A stretch of DNA of 64,000 nt from UBA7434 sp042090785 (GTDB taxonomy: Bacteria > Pseudomonadota > Gammaproteobacteria > Pseudomonadales > UBA7434). Positions 25,421-34,929 of the stretch are shown in pieces. The stretch is taken from contig JBELIP010000008.1 of NCBI GenBank assembly GCA_042090785.1, forward strand, positions 1 through 64,000, in the 5' to 3' direction. Positions within the stretch are counted from its first letter, which is position 1; each line of letters opens with the position of its first letter. Under the pieces are notes generated by a model. The model was not told the DNA's origin. It worked only from the letters and a program-made list of their open reading frames with translations, and did not search any database. The position numbers were made by a program, and so were the translations under genes.

Positions 25421-26464
25421 CTATTCTAGCGCTTCTAGTTCGCCTTCAGCTTCTTCAACCTCTTCTTTACTACTGCCTTTCGACAATAATGCATCGCGAA
25501 TTAAACCTTCAATTTCATTTGCTATGTCCATGTGCTCTTCAAGGTATTTTGCTGAGTTAGCCTTACCCTGCCCAATGCGATCGCCTTTATAGCTATACCA
25601 AGCGCCGGCTTTATCAATAAGGCCTTGCTTAACACCAATATCGATAACCTCGCCCATATGGTAAATACCTTTACCATACATAATCTGGAATTCGGTTTGC
25701 CGAAACGGCGGTGCCACTTTATTTTTCACAACTTTTACGCGTGTTTCATTACCAATAATTTCATCGCCATTTTTTACCGCGCCAATGCGTCGAATGTCTA
25801 AGCGAACAGAAGAGTAAAATTTAAGTGCGTTACCGCCAGTGGTTGTTTCTGGATTACCGAACATAACGCCTATTTTCATACGAATTTGGTTAATAAAGAT
25901 AACCATACAGTTAGAGCGCTTGATATTACCGGTGATTTTTCTAAGCGCCTGTGACATTAAGCGCGCTTGCAAACCAACGTGATGGTCACCCATGTCGCCT
26001 TCAATTTCTGCTTTAGGCGTTAATGCCGCTACCGAATCGACAACAATGACATCAACAGCGCCTGAACGAACGAGCATATCGGTAACTTCGAGTGCTTGCT
26101 CGCCAGTGTCTGGCTGTGAAACTAATAAGTCTTCTACATTTACACCTAACTTTTCTGCGTAACTTGGGTCAAGTGCATGCTCGGCATCTACAAAGGCTGC
26201 TGTACCACCTGCTTTTTGACACTCGGCAACCACTTGCAATGTTAGTGTGGTTTTACCTGATGATTCTGGACCGTAAATTTCAACGACGCGACCTTTTGGC
26301 AACCCGCCTATGCCTAAGGCAATATCTAACCCTAGTGAACCGGTTGAGATTGAAGGCATAACTTCTCTGTCGTCATCCCCCATGCGCATAATGGTTCCTT
26401 TACCGAATTGGCGTTCAATTTGTGAGAGTGCAGCATCAAGCGCTTTTTTTCTGTTGTCTTCCAT
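25421..26464 (-). CDS. recA: Recombinase RecA
   Basis: The DNA strand-exchange ATPase that also triggers LexA cleavage. 347 residues, standard length. Walker A is GPESSGKTT near residue 66. VIVVDSVAALTPKAEIEGDMGD, the L1/L2 loops with QALRKITGNIKRSNCMVIFINQIRMKIGVMFGNPETTTGG, and an acidic C-terminus (EEVEEAEGELEALE) are all present. A LexA box and promoter lie upstream. It is followed by recX. Confidence 0.99.
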   Translation of the reverse strand: MEDNRKKALDAALSQIERQFGKGTIMRMGDDDREVMPSISTGSLGLDIALGIGGLPKGRVVEIYGPESSGKTTLTLQVVAECQKAGGTAAFVDAEHALDPSYAEKLGVNVEDLLVSQPDTGEQALEVTDMLVRSGAVDVIVVDSVAALTPKAEIEGDMGDHHVGLQARLMSQALRKITGNIKRSNCMVIFINQIRMKIGVMFGNPETTTGGNALKFYSSVRLDIRRIGAVKNGDEIIGNETRVKVVKNKVAPPFRQTEFQIMYGKGIYHMGEVIDIGVKQGLIDKAGAWYSYKGDRIGQGKANSAKYLEEHMDIANEIEGLIRDALLSKGSSKEEVEEAEGELEALE

Positions 26465-26563
26465 CGTTGTATCTACCTCGTGACCATGCTGAACATGGCT
26501 ATTTAGTCGTGCGTTTTATCAGGCGGTAAAGCGGATAGTTGGACCGCAAGTACCATGTTTTGG

Positions 26564-26583
26564 TACTGTACATTTAAACAGTA
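26564..26583. promoter_or_regulatory. LexA (SOS) box upstream of recA
   Basis: TACTGTACATTTAAACAGTA fits the gammaproteobacterial SOS consensus CTGT-N8-ACAG inside a 20-bp near-palindrome. It is 100 bp before the recA start. Confidence 0.92.
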
Positions 26584-26600
26584 GTGTTTTTTGTTTGCAA
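26572..26600 (-). promoter_or_regulatory. Probable sigma-70 promoter of recA
   Basis: Reading leftward, TTGCAA (26595-26600) and TTAAAT (26572-26577) are separated by 17 bases. The -10 element lies inside the LexA box, so LexA would block polymerase binding. Confidence 0.6.
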
Positions 26601-26772
26601 GCCCCTTCTCTTAAAATAATTGGAATGAGTAAAAAAATATTTAAGACGATCGAATTTTACTCAGCAGCAATACACAAAAGCCGAATTAAACGCTGCTTAT
26701 TTTTTATGCTTTTAGCTTAAATTCAATAGCTTAGAGAGGGTTTTAATAATGCAATTTTAATATTATTTCGAG

Positions 26773-27276
26773 CTAGTCAATCAGATACTCTCTATCAAGC
26801 CAGCGACCAATGGTATTGGGCACCACGCGATGTGAGGCATAATAAGTATGCAGGCAGCGGATACGTATAAAATTGGCAATGCCACCAATACCCCGCTTTT
26901 GTAATGCATCGTAGTAATTCTGCTCAACTAAGCGAGCCTTTATATCTGCCGTCATATTGGCGTCACGCAGTCGAATAAATTGTTGGTGATCGGCAATCAT
27001 CGACGCCTGCAAATCGTCACTGGCATCAATTTCCGCCTGCATATTGGCAATTAAGCCGCCCGCTTCTAATTGATCAATTTTATAATTTAACGTTTTATCA
27101 ACTAACCAAAACATGGTCGGGAAAGGCTTGTCATCAACTAAACTCGCAACACGAATAACCGAAGGCCGACCTTTTGCATCAACGGCCTCTATCGCCTCTA
27201 AGCCTCGCGGCTCTCTACCTAAAAGCGCTGTAACTTGGTCAATAATTTTGGCATCAATGGATGATGAGATAGACAT
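26773..27276 (-). CDS. DUF501 domain protein
   Basis: 167 residues of the DUF501 family: LLGREPRGLEAIEAVDAKGRPSVIRVASLV, the hallmark PFPTMFWLVD, then QLEAGGLI and the C-terminal GIGGIANFIRIRCLHTYYASH. It is soluble with no signal peptide. The family has no established function that I know. It lies between the etf operon and recA, on the same strand as both, and is separated from etfA by a terminator. Confidence 0.88.
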   Translation of the reverse strand: MSISSSIDAKIIDQVTALLGREPRGLEAIEAVDAKGRPSVIRVASLVDDKPFPTMFWLVDKTLNYKIDQLEAGGLIANMQAEIDASDDLQASMIADHQQFIRLRDANMTADIKARLVEQNYYDALQKRGIGGIANFIRIRCLHTYYASHRVVPNTIGRWLDREYLID

Positions 27277-27303
27277 AACACAAACCTAGACGTTAAAAAA
27301 AAC

Positions 27304-27333
27304 AAAAAAGCCCGGCAAAACCAGGCTTTTTTT
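27304..27333. terminator. Bidirectional terminator between the DUF501 and etfA genes
   Basis: AAAAAGCC-CGG and CC-A-GGCTTTTT pair around CAAAA with one bulge, flanked by A- and T-runs. It ends just 2 bp beyond a second T-run, upstream of the etfA stop codon side. For the leftward DUF501 gene it lies upstream, and for etfBA it lies just downstream. Confidence 0.75.
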
Positions 27334-27371
27334 GTTAACCGCTTACTGAATTAAAAACATTCAACAGAGTG

Positions 27372-28301
27372 CTAGAGCTGCGCTGCTAACTCAGGTAAAA
27401 CGTCAAATAAATCTGCAACCAAACCGTAGTCCGCTACTTGAAAAATTGGTGCATCTTCATCTTTATTGATGGCAACAATCACCTTGCTGTCTTTCATGCC
27501 CGCCAAATGCTGAATAGCACCTGAAATACCCACGGCAATATAAAGCTCAGGCGCAACGATTTTACCCGTTTGGCCGACCTGCATATCATTCGGTACAAAG
27601 CCTGCGTCTACCGCCGCACGCGAGGCACCCATGGCGGCGTTAAGTTTGTCAGCTACGGCCTCAATAAGTTTAAAGTTATCGCCGTTTTGCATGCCACGAC
27701 CACCCGAGATGACCACGCTTGCCGCTGTCAGCTCAGGGCGATCAGAGACCACGATCTCTTCACCCACAAAAGTTGAAACACCTGCGTCAATCACCGTATC
27801 AGAAGCCACTTGCTCCGCTGAACCACCCGCAGCATCAACAGGATCAAATGATGTGGTTCGCACCGTAATCACCTTTTTGGCGTCGCTAGACTGAACCGTG
27901 GCAATAACGTTACCCGCATAAATCGGTCGTTTAAACGTATCGGCAGACTCAACACTAATAATGTCTGAAATCATTTGTACATCAAGTAAGGCGGCAATAC
28001 GTGGCATAAAGTTTTTACCATTACCCGTTGCGCCGGCTAAAACGTAGTCGTAATCAGCTGCCACTTCGGCAACTAAGCCCGCAACGTTTTCTGCCAATTG
28101 ATGCTCGTAAACCGCATTATCGGCAACAATCACTTTAGCGACGCCACTAGCCGCTGCTGCTTCACTCGCCGCCGCTGCACAAGCACTGCCGGCAACTAAA
28201 ATATGCACGTCGCCACCAATAGCTGCCGCTGCCGCTACTGTATTTAACGTTGAGCTTTTAAGGCTGGCGTTGTCATGCTCTGCTATGACTAAAATACTCA
28301 T
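27372..28301 (-). CDS. etfA: Electron transfer flavoprotein alpha subunit
   Basis: Carries FAD and passes electrons from acyl-CoA dehydrogenases to ETF-quinone oxidoreductase. 309 residues. The C-terminal FAD domain is clear: VISGGRGMQNGDNFKLIEAVADKL, GASRAAVDAGFVPNDMQVGQTGKIVAPELY, VGISGAIQHLAGMKDSKVIVAINKDEDAPIF. The N-terminal domain is the usual alanine-rich fold. Its ATG overlaps the etfB stop by four bases, so the subunits are translationally coupled. Confidence 0.98.
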   Translation of the reverse strand: MSILVIAEHDNASLKSSTLNTVAAAAAIGGDVHILVAGSACAAAASEAAAASGVAKVIVADNAVYEHQLAENVAGLVAEVAADYDYVLAGATGNGKNFMPRIAALLDVQMISDIISVESADTFKRPIYAGNVIATVQSSDAKKVITVRTTSFDPVDAAGGSAEQVASDTVIDAGVSTFVGEEIVVSDRPELTAASVVISGGRGMQNGDNFKLIEAVADKLNAAMGASRAAVDAGFVPNDMQVGQTGKIVAPELYIAVGISGAIQHLAGMKDSKVIVAINKDEDAPIFQVADYGLVADLFDVLPELAAQL

Positions 28302-29050
28302 GAGATCACCTTTGCTTCATTTTTTAATTTATCAACTAATTCATCTACCGACACGACTTTAATGCCCGCCTGTCTTTCTGCTGGGGGCTCAACACTTAAC
28401 GTGCTGACTGATGCCGCTATAGCCACACCCAAATCATCAGCAGAAAAAACATCTAATGGTTTCTTTTTAGCCTTCATAATATTGGGTAAAGAGGCATAAC
28501 GCGGCTCATTAAGACGCAAATCGGTCGTCACAACGGCAGGCAGCTTTAATGAAAGTGTCTGCAAGCCACCATCGACTTCGCGCGTGACTTCTACCATGCC
28601 ATCACCAAGCTCAACATTCGAAGCAAAAGTGCCCTGCCCCATGCCGCTTAACGCCGCTAACATTTGGCCGGTTTGGTTGTTATCGCCATCAATCGACTGT
28701 TTACCCAAAATAACTAGATCAGGGCTTTCTTTAGTCACAACCGCATTTAGTAATTTAGCAACACCTAATGGCTGAACCTGTTCTTCTGTTTCTACCATAA
28801 TTGCTCGGTCAGCACCCAGTGCTAACGCCGTTCGTAACTGTTCTTGAACGACTTTAGGCCCAATGGATACAGCGATAATTTCTGTGACTTTACCCGCCTC
28901 TTTTAAGCGAACAGCTTCTTCTACTGCAATTTCGCAAAAAGGGTTTAAAGACATTTTGACGTTGTTTAGATCAACATCGGATCCATCTGCTTTAGGTCGT
29001 ACTTTCACGTTGTAATCAACAACGCGTTTAACTGCTACCAGAACCTTCAT
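28298..29050 (-). CDS. etfB: Electron transfer flavoprotein beta subunit
   Basis: The AMP-binding partner of EtfA. I start at ATG 29050 (MKVLVAVKRVVDYNVKV), the universal N-terminus of this family, with GGAG seven bases upstream. A longer frame to 29155 adds a non-conserved hydrophobic leader. The resulting 250 residues match the usual 249. The family motif is seen in ALALGADRAIMVETEEQ and LVILGKQSIDGDNNQTGQMLAALSGM. It is the first gene of etfBA. Confidence 0.97.
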   Translation of the reverse strand: MKVLVAVKRVVDYNVKVRPKADGSDVDLNNVKMSLNPFCEIAVEEAVRLKEAGKVTEIIAVSIGPKVVQEQLRTALALGADRAIMVETEEQVQPLGVAKLLNAVVTKESPDLVILGKQSIDGDNNQTGQMLAALSGMGQGTFASNVELGDGMVEVTREVDGGLQTLSLKLPAVVTTDLRLNEPRYASLPNIMKAKKKPLDVFSADDLGVAIAASVSTLSVEPPAERQAGIKVVSVDELVDKLKNEAKVIS

Positions 29051-29818
29051 GAGTACTCCGAACCTGAGTCGTAGGGGGTTAAAAACAATATAGTAAGTTA
29101 AAAATATGTAAGGTAATGCAAGCTGTCGACTAGCGCCGAATAAGCTACTGCCCATGAATTATAAGCTATGAACCACAAGCCAAAGAACAACGCACAAACG
29201 AGTAAAGTGAACTCATTACCTGACAAAATAAAAGCCGGATATGTTGACTGTTTCAAAGGCTTTGGTCAATAGCTATCGGCCTCTAGGCAGCCAAATCACT
29301 GAGATACATCATTACATATTCGACAGCTATTTTTTGGCTTTATGCCATAAATTGGTTTTGGCTATTGTCTTAAACAAAATCTATTCAGTTATCGCATTAA
29401 AGTGGAAGAAAAAACCGCCAACATGACATTGATGCAACCTTGAAATAATCTTTGATCCAGCTTTAAAAGAATCTCGTAAAGACTAATTAATGATTCAAAT
29501 TCGAAAACTAAAAACCCTTTTAGGGTTAATTTATAACCACCCGTTAAATGTTTTTTTTTAGTTAATGGTTTGTAACCCATTTTCCAGCTAAATAAGACTT
29601 TTTCAGTCGCTAAATAGTCTAGAATAAGTAGATGTAAATAATTAATCGTCTTACATCGATATTTGAATGGTAATTCTGAATGGGACATAAAGTTTTTAGT
29701 TGATTGATTACTTTACGCCTCAATCCGATAACTAGACCATTTAAGTCAGTAAATAGGTGGCAAAAGCCATCACCCAGTATATTAATCTTAACAACCAAAA
29801 TTAGAAGGATAACGTCCT
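29051..29818. other. Divergent intergenic region upstream of etfBA and the acyl-CoA dehydrogenase gene
   Basis: A 768-bp gap. A 99-codon reverse frame at 29389-29688 has no recognisable domain, no good ribosome-binding site and an AT-biased composition, so I do not call it. An AACCC/GGGTT hairpin lies near 29512-29527. The segment nearest 29818 holds an AGAAGGA site for the acyl-CoA dehydrogenase. The size would allow an undetected small RNA or decayed gene. Confidence 0.4.
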
Positions 29819-31579
29819 ATGCACAGCTACACAGCCCCCTTAAAAGAGATGCGTTTTGTCATGAAAGAACTCTCTGATCTTGAGGAAATTTGTGCACTAC
29901 CCGGTCACGATGATATTGATGTTGAAACCGTCGACGCCGTTCTTGAAGAAGGTGCAAAATTCGCCTCAGAGGTGCTAGCACCCCTGAATGTCAGTGGCGA
30001 CCGTGCTGGCTCACAAATGAATGATGACGGTGTTGTTCAAGCGCCTGGTTTTAAAGAAGCCTACGAACAATACACTGCCGGTGGTTGGACAACGATGCCT
30101 TGCGAACCCGAGTTTGGTGGTATGGGCATGCCTCACATAGCCTCTTCAGCAGCCAGTGAAATGTGGGCATCATCCAACCTCGCATTTTCAATTGGCCCTA
30201 TGTTGTCGATTGGTGCGATTAGTGCGCTCGAGAAACATTCTGATGCAGCGTTAAAACAGAAATTCCTGACTAAAATGATTAGCGGCGAATGGACTGGCAC
30301 CATGAATTTAACCGAGCCACAAGCGGGCTCTGATTTAGCGGCGGTAAGAACAAAAGCCGAACCTAATGGCGATCACCATTTGATTACTGGTACCAAGATT
30401 TATATTTCTTGGGGCGACCATCAAATGACAGACAATATTATTCACTTGGTACTTGCTAGAACACCTGGCGCACCTAAAGGTGTTAAAGGTATTTCAATGT
30501 TTATTGTGCCCAAATATCACGTGAATGATGATGGTTCTTGTGGTGAGCGCAACGATGTTGTTTGTAGCTCAATCGAACATAAAATGGGTATTCATGCCAG
30601 CCCTACTTGCGTCATGAACTATGGTGAAAACGGTGGTGCAAAAGGCTTTTTAGTGGGCGAAGAAAACCAAGGCCTGAAATACATGTTCACCATGATGAAC
30701 GGCGCACGCTTACACGTAGGCATAGAAGGTGTAGCAATAGGCGAAAGCGCTTATCAGCATGCTGTTCGTTATGCTAAAGATCGTGTTCAAGGCGCACCAT
30801 TAGGACAAGTTGAACCTAACACTATTATTAAGCATGGTGATATCCGCAGAATGCTAATGCAAATGCGTGCGCTTAACGAAGCTGGACGTGCCATTAACTA
30901 CTACGCTGCAGGTGCACTGGACCACGGTGAAAAAGGCAATGAAGCAGCCTACAAGCGTTTAGAATTTTTAACGCCGATTGCTAAAGGTTGGGCGACTGAA
31001 GTGGCACAAGAAGTCACCTCTCTCGGCTTACAAATTCATGGCGGCATGGGTTTTGTCGAAGAAACGGGCGCAGCACAATTTATGCGTGACGCTCGCATTA
31101 TCACTATTTACGAAGGCACTACCGGCATTCAAGCACTGGACTTAATCGGCAGAAAAATACTGCGTGATGGTGGTACAGAATTAATGAGCATGATGGGTGA
31201 AGTACAAAGCACTTTAGATACACTAAAAAGTGACCACCCGAATCTTACAAGCATTACTGAAGAATTAGGCATTGGTCTGCAACAATGGCAAAACGCTAGC
31301 CAGGATATTTCACAACGTGTGCTAGAAGATATTGATCTTGTTGGCACCAGCTCGGTGAATTTTTTAATGCTTAGTGGAACCGTGCTCGGTGGCTGGTTAC
31401 TGGCCAAATCAGCAATGATTGCTGAAGCCAAAATGGATACTGACGAGCCATTCTTTAGCGCTAAAATAGCGACTGCCAATTTCTATGCCAGTCATATTAT
31501 GCCTCGTGCCACAGCATTTGCTAAAGCAGCGGTAGCTGACAGCAGTGATGTCATGGGTCTAAGCGAAGATCAGTTTTAA
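29819..31579 (+). CDS. Acyl-CoA dehydrogenase, long DmdC/FadE5-like type
   Basis: An FAD-dependent dehydrogenase that puts the first double bond into acyl-CoA and donates electrons to ETF. 586 residues, longer than the classic 380-residue enzymes. The extra parts are the N-terminal MHSYTAPLKEMRFVMKEL leader and a C-terminal helical extension, both typical of the DmdC / PA2815-like group. The FAD and substrate motifs NLTEPQAGSDLAAVRT and TGTKIYISWGDH, QIHGGMGFVEE and ARIITIYEGTTGIQALDLIGRK are present. The last includes the catalytic Glu. The substrate could be medium or long acyl-CoA or methylmercaptopropionyl-CoA; sequence alone does not decide. Confidence 0.9.
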   Translation: MHSYTAPLKEMRFVMKELSDLEEICALPGHDDIDVETVDAVLEEGAKFASEVLAPLNVSGDRAGSQMNDDGVVQAPGFKEAYEQYTAGGWTTMPCEPEFGGMGMPHIASSAASEMWASSNLAFSIGPMLSIGAISALEKHSDAALKQKFLTKMISGEWTGTMNLTEPQAGSDLAAVRTKAEPNGDHHLITGTKIYISWGDHQMTDNIIHLVLARTPGAPKGVKGISMFIVPKYHVNDDGSCGERNDVVCSSIEHKMGIHASPTCVMNYGENGGAKGFLVGEENQGLKYMFTMMNGARLHVGIEGVAIGESAYQHAVRYAKDRVQGAPLGQVEPNTIIKHGDIRRMLMQMRALNEAGRAINYYAAGALDHGEKGNEAAYKRLEFLTPIAKGWATEVAQEVTSLGLQIHGGMGFVEETGAAQFMRDARIITIYEGTTGIQALDLIGRKILRDGGTELMSMMGEVQSTLDTLKSDHPNLTSITEELGIGLQQWQNASQDISQRVLEDIDLVGTSSVNFLMLSGTVLGGWLLAKSAMIAEAKMDTDEPFFSAKIATANFYASHIMPRATAFAKAAVADSSDVMGLSEDQF

Positions 31580-31618
31580 AGTCTTAGTTTTTTGCTTATA
31601 AATTCCTCAAAATAAGTG

Positions 31619-31643
31619 CTTGCGCCCGGTCATCGGGCGTAAG
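31619..31643. terminator. GC-rich hairpin after the acyl-CoA dehydrogenase
   Basis: CTTGCGCCCG at 31619-31628 pairs with CGGGCGTAAG at 31634-31643 with one G-T pair. There is no T-run after it, so it may act as a transcript-end stabiliser rather than an intrinsic terminator. Confidence 0.5.
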
Positions 31644-31707
31644 TGCCTTATAGTCAGTTAGCTCTTCAGAATCGCTACAACTTATCTTTTGTTTAGCCTT
31701 TTAAAAA

Positions 31708-31749
31708 TTGCAAAATATCAGTGCGTATCGTGTTAGTATCGACCTAACA
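31708..31749 (+). promoter_or_regulatory. Candidate promoter and operator upstream of the FabH-like gene
   Basis: TTGCAA at 31708-31713 could be a -35 element. Seventeen bases later a palindrome, TGTTAG-N7-CTAACA (31731-31749), covers the expected -10 position. That is a typical place for a TetR- or FadR-type repressor site. The bound regulator is unknown. Confidence 0.3.
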
Positions 31750-31895
31750 TATACCATAAATACGTATAAAAAATGGCTCAAGCTTCAAGCTGATCAACTG
31801 ACTAAACAACTGATTAAAAATTATTAAATACAAATCAGCCTGTCAGCTTAAAACGTTTGAATCTAAGGACCAAGAATAAGTTTTAGGGGCTAAAA

Positions 31896-32993
31896 ATGGT
31901 ACAAGCAGCAATTACTGGCTGGGGTAAATGTTTACCGCCAGGCATTCTCAATAATCATGATCTTTCAACTCTTGTTGACACTAACGATGAATGGATCTTT
32001 AGCCGAACAGGCATGAAAGAGCGACGCATTTCTCATGTGCCAGTGAGTGATTTAGCCCATATAGCCTGTGAAAGAGCGTTAGCCTGCGCAGGAAAAACGG
32101 CCGACCAAGTAGACATGATTATTTTTGGCAGTTGCTCTTACGACTCTCAAGTTCCCAATGCTTCTTCTCAAGTTCAAAATTTATTGGGGGCAAAAAACGC
32201 AGCCTGTATGGACCTAAACACGGCATGCACCAGCGGCATGTATGCCATGTCTGTTGGCAATGCAATGATCCAAGCCGGCACAATTAAAAACGCTTTAATT
32301 ATTGGCGCTGAAGTTATCAGCCCTTTTATGGATTGGAGCGATAGAAGTGTTGCTATTTTATTTGGTGATGGTGCAGCGGCTTTTTATCTTGAAGCTGACC
32401 ACAGCGGTACAGAAACAGGATTACAAGCCGAAGCATTAGGCTGCTATGGCGAATCACGCGATATACTTGCCGTTGAGGGTGTTGGACTTAAGTACGCCAA
32501 TAAAGGCTGGCCATTAGGCACTACGAGCTGGAACTTTGAAGGGCAGAACATTTTTAAAAGCGCTATTAAAGGAATGTATTTAGGCTGCCAGCAAGCAATA
32601 GAAAAACAAGGCATAAAACGCAGTGATATTGATGTTGTGGTTCCCCACCAAGCCAACTTACGCATTATTGAATTACTCGCCGGCAAACTGGATTTACCTG
32701 CTGCAAAGCTGTTTGTTAATGTTCACCGTTACGGCAATATGTCAGCAGCAACCGCACCGGTTGCAATAGTCGAAGCGGTTGAAGAAGGCGTTATTGAAAG
32801 TGGCAGCTTAATATTAGTGCCTGCATTTGGCGCAGGCTTAACATGGAGCGCGCAACTCATTCGTTGGGGCGACCGCTGCAAACCAATCGCCGACTGTGAT
32901 GTAGAGCTACCAGAAACATCAATGAGCGGTTTAGAAATTGTTGAACAATGCTTGGCTGCACACAAAGAAAACCCAATTCCTGACAAGGCATAA
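31896..32993 (+). CDS. Beta-ketoacyl-ACP synthase III-like protein (FabH family)
   Basis: A 365-residue condensing enzyme of the FabH superfamily. The Cys-His-Asn triad is complete: Cys111 in LNTACTSGMYA, His in VVPHQANLRI and Asn in RYGNMSAAT. True FabH is about 320 residues; this one has an extra 40 residues after QLIRWGDR. It sits between an acyl-CoA dehydrogenase and ETF dehydrogenase, not in the fab operon. In Pseudomonas aeruginosa the similar PA3286 diverts octanoyl-CoA from beta-oxidation into fatty-acid synthesis; the neighbourhood supports the same role, but this is inference. Confidence 0.88.
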   Translation: MVQAAITGWGKCLPPGILNNHDLSTLVDTNDEWIFSRTGMKERRISHVPVSDLAHIACERALACAGKTADQVDMIIFGSCSYDSQVPNASSQVQNLLGAKNAACMDLNTACTSGMYAMSVGNAMIQAGTIKNALIIGAEVISPFMDWSDRSVAILFGDGAAAFYLEADHSGTETGLQAEALGCYGESRDILAVEGVGLKYANKGWPLGTTSWNFEGQNIFKSAIKGMYLGCQQAIEKQGIKRSDIDVVVPHQANLRIIELLAGKLDLPAAKLFVNVHRYGNMSAATAPVAIVEAVEEGVIESGSLILVPAFGAGLTWSAQLIRWGDRCKPIADCDVELPETSMSGLEIVEQCLAAHKENPIPDKA

Positions 32994-33189
32994 ATGTAAC
33001 TAGGCCTATAATATTTGTGATGATGATGATATCCAAAGCCATTAAATGAGTGTTCATATGCGTATTCAATTTACGCTATAATTTATTTAGCTTCTCTGCA
33101 TTCATAAATGTTCTGCATGGTTTAAATGCAAATAATTTAATTGCAAAGCTACTATTCAATATACGAGTCAACATACGAGGGTTTTGATT

Positions 33190-34842
33190 TTGGAAAGAGA
33201 ATCAATGGAGTTTGACGTTGTCATCGTTGGTGCTGGCCCCGCAGGCTTGTCCACCGCATGTAAACTCGCACAACTGGCCGCGGAAAACGAAAAAGAAATC
33301 AGCATTTGCGTGGTTGAAAAAGGCTCTGAAGTCGGCGCACATATTTTGTCGGGAGCAGTGCTTGATCCTAAAGCAATGAATGAATTGTTTCCTGACTGGC
33401 AAGCCATGAGAGCACCGTTGAATGTGCCGGTGAGCAAAGATCAAGTGATGTTTATGTTTGGCCAATCTAACGCGATTAAAGTGCCGTTGCTGTTTACTCC
33501 TGGCTTTCACAACCAAGGCAACTATGTCGTTAGCCTTGCTAACATTTGTCGCTGGCTAGCTGAACAAGCCGAAGGCATGGGCGTAGAAGTATATCCAGGC
33601 TTTGCCGCCGCCGAAGTTTTATACCATGAAGACGGCAGCGTTAAAGGTGTCGCCACTGGTGATATGGGCGTCAGCGAAGCCGGTGAACACAAAGACAGTT
33701 ATATGCCCGGCATGGAACTCCATGCTAAGTACACCGTATTTTCTGAAGGCTGTCGCGGCAACTTAGGTAAAGAATTAATTGCAAAATTTGAGCTTGATAA
33801 AGATCGCGACCCTCAGCATTACGGTTTAGGCTTTAAAGAAATTTGGGAAATTGACCCTGCTAAACATCAAGCGGGTTTGGTTGTTCATACCATGGGCTGG
33901 CCGGCAACAAAAAATACCGTATCAGGCTCTTATCTTTATCATGGCGAAGGCAATCAAGTGGCTTTGGGTTATGTGGTTCCGCTCAGTTATGAAAACCCAC
34001 ATTTATCACCGTTTGATGAATTCCAACAGTGGAAACAGCACAGTGCGATTCGCCACTATCTAGAAGGTGGTAAACGTATTACTTATGGTGCTCGCGCCCT
34101 TATCAAAGGCGGCCCACAATCTAGACCTAAAATGTCATTTCCAGGCGGCCTATTAGTTGGCGACGATGCCGGCACGTTAAACTTTGCACGCATTAAAGGC
34201 AGCCACACGGCAATGAAATCCGGTTTAATTGCTGCCGAAACCTTGTATGGCGCATTAACTACAGATGCTTCAGACGGCCATAGCGACCTTACGGGCTATG
34301 CAGAGCATTTTGATCAGTCATGGCTTAATACAGAGCTAACTAAATGGCGTAACTTCGGCCCGCTGATACATAAATTTGGTGGCATTGTTGGCGGCGCATT
34401 AGCCTTTATTGAACAAGGTATATTCCAAGGCAAACTGCCCTTCACTTTAAAGGACTCAACACCCGATTACAGCACACTGAAATCGGCAGCTAGCATGCCG
34501 AAAATTGAATACCCAAAACCCGACAATGTCATTAGCTTTGATAAATTGTCTTCGGTATTTTTATCGAATACCAACCACGAAGAAGATCAGCCTTGTCACT
34601 TAACATTGCGCGATCCCAATGTGCCTATTCAGCACAATTTACCGCTGTATGATGAACCTGCGCAACGCTACTGCCCTGCCGGTGTTTATGAAATTGTTGA
34701 AAGTGCTGAGGGCAGTAAACAGTTTCAAATTAACGCGCAAAACTGTGTGCACTGTAAAACCTGTGACATTAAAGACCCCACGCAGAATATTGTTTGGGTG
34801 ACACCTGAAGGAACTGGCGGACCCAACTATCCAAATATGTAG
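33190..34842 (+). CDS. etfD: Electron transfer flavoprotein-ubiquinone oxidoreductase
   Basis: A membrane-associated FAD and 4Fe-4S enzyme that moves electrons from ETF to ubiquinone. About 550 residues. The N-terminal FAD motif is VVIVGAGPAGLSTACKLAQ. The FAD second motif is FPGGLLVGDDAGTLNFARIKGSHTAMKSG. The C-terminal cluster has cysteines in RYCPAGVYE and NCVHCKTCDIKDP. I start at TTG 33190, giving MERESMEFDVV, because GAGGG lies eight bases before it and homologues begin the same way. ATG 33205 is the other option. It ends in a strong bidirectional terminator. Confidence 0.96.
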   Translation: MERESMEFDVVIVGAGPAGLSTACKLAQLAAENEKEISICVVEKGSEVGAHILSGAVLDPKAMNELFPDWQAMRAPLNVPVSKDQVMFMFGQSNAIKVPLLFTPGFHNQGNYVVSLANICRWLAEQAEGMGVEVYPGFAAAEVLYHEDGSVKGVATGDMGVSEAGEHKDSYMPGMELHAKYTVFSEGCRGNLGKELIAKFELDKDRDPQHYGLGFKEIWEIDPAKHQAGLVVHTMGWPATKNTVSGSYLYHGEGNQVALGYVVPLSYENPHLSPFDEFQQWKQHSAIRHYLEGGKRITYGARALIKGGPQSRPKMSFPGGLLVGDDAGTLNFARIKGSHTAMKSGLIAAETLYGALTTDASDGHSDLTGYAEHFDQSWLNTELTKWRNFGPLIHKFGGIVGGALAFIEQGIFQGKLPFTLKDSTPDYSTLKSAASMPKIEYPKPDNVISFDKLSSVFLSNTNHEEDQPCHLTLRDPNVPIQHNLPLYDEPAQRYCPAGVYEIVESAEGSKQFQINAQNCVHCKTCDIKDPTQNIVWVTPEGTGGPNYPNM

Positions 34843-34861
34843 TTATGCATTGCCGCCAAAA

Positions 34862-34916
34862 CCATTCAAAAAAAGCCGCTAATGGATATAATCTATTAGC
34901 GGCTTTTTTTGAATGG
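34862..34916. terminator. Very strong bidirectional terminator between etfD and the HDOD gene
   Basis: A perfect 22-bp inverted repeat (34862-34883 with 34895-34916) has the GC core AGCCGC / GCGGCT, seven A on one side and seven T on the other, and an 11-base loop. It ends both converging genes. Confidence 0.95.
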
Positions 34917-34929
34917 CGTTATCAACGGG

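Noticed and set aside
29389..29688. 99-codon reverse frame in the gap before the acyl-CoA dehydrogenase gene
   Set aside because: No recognisable family, no ribosome-binding site and composition typical of AT-rich noncoding DNA.
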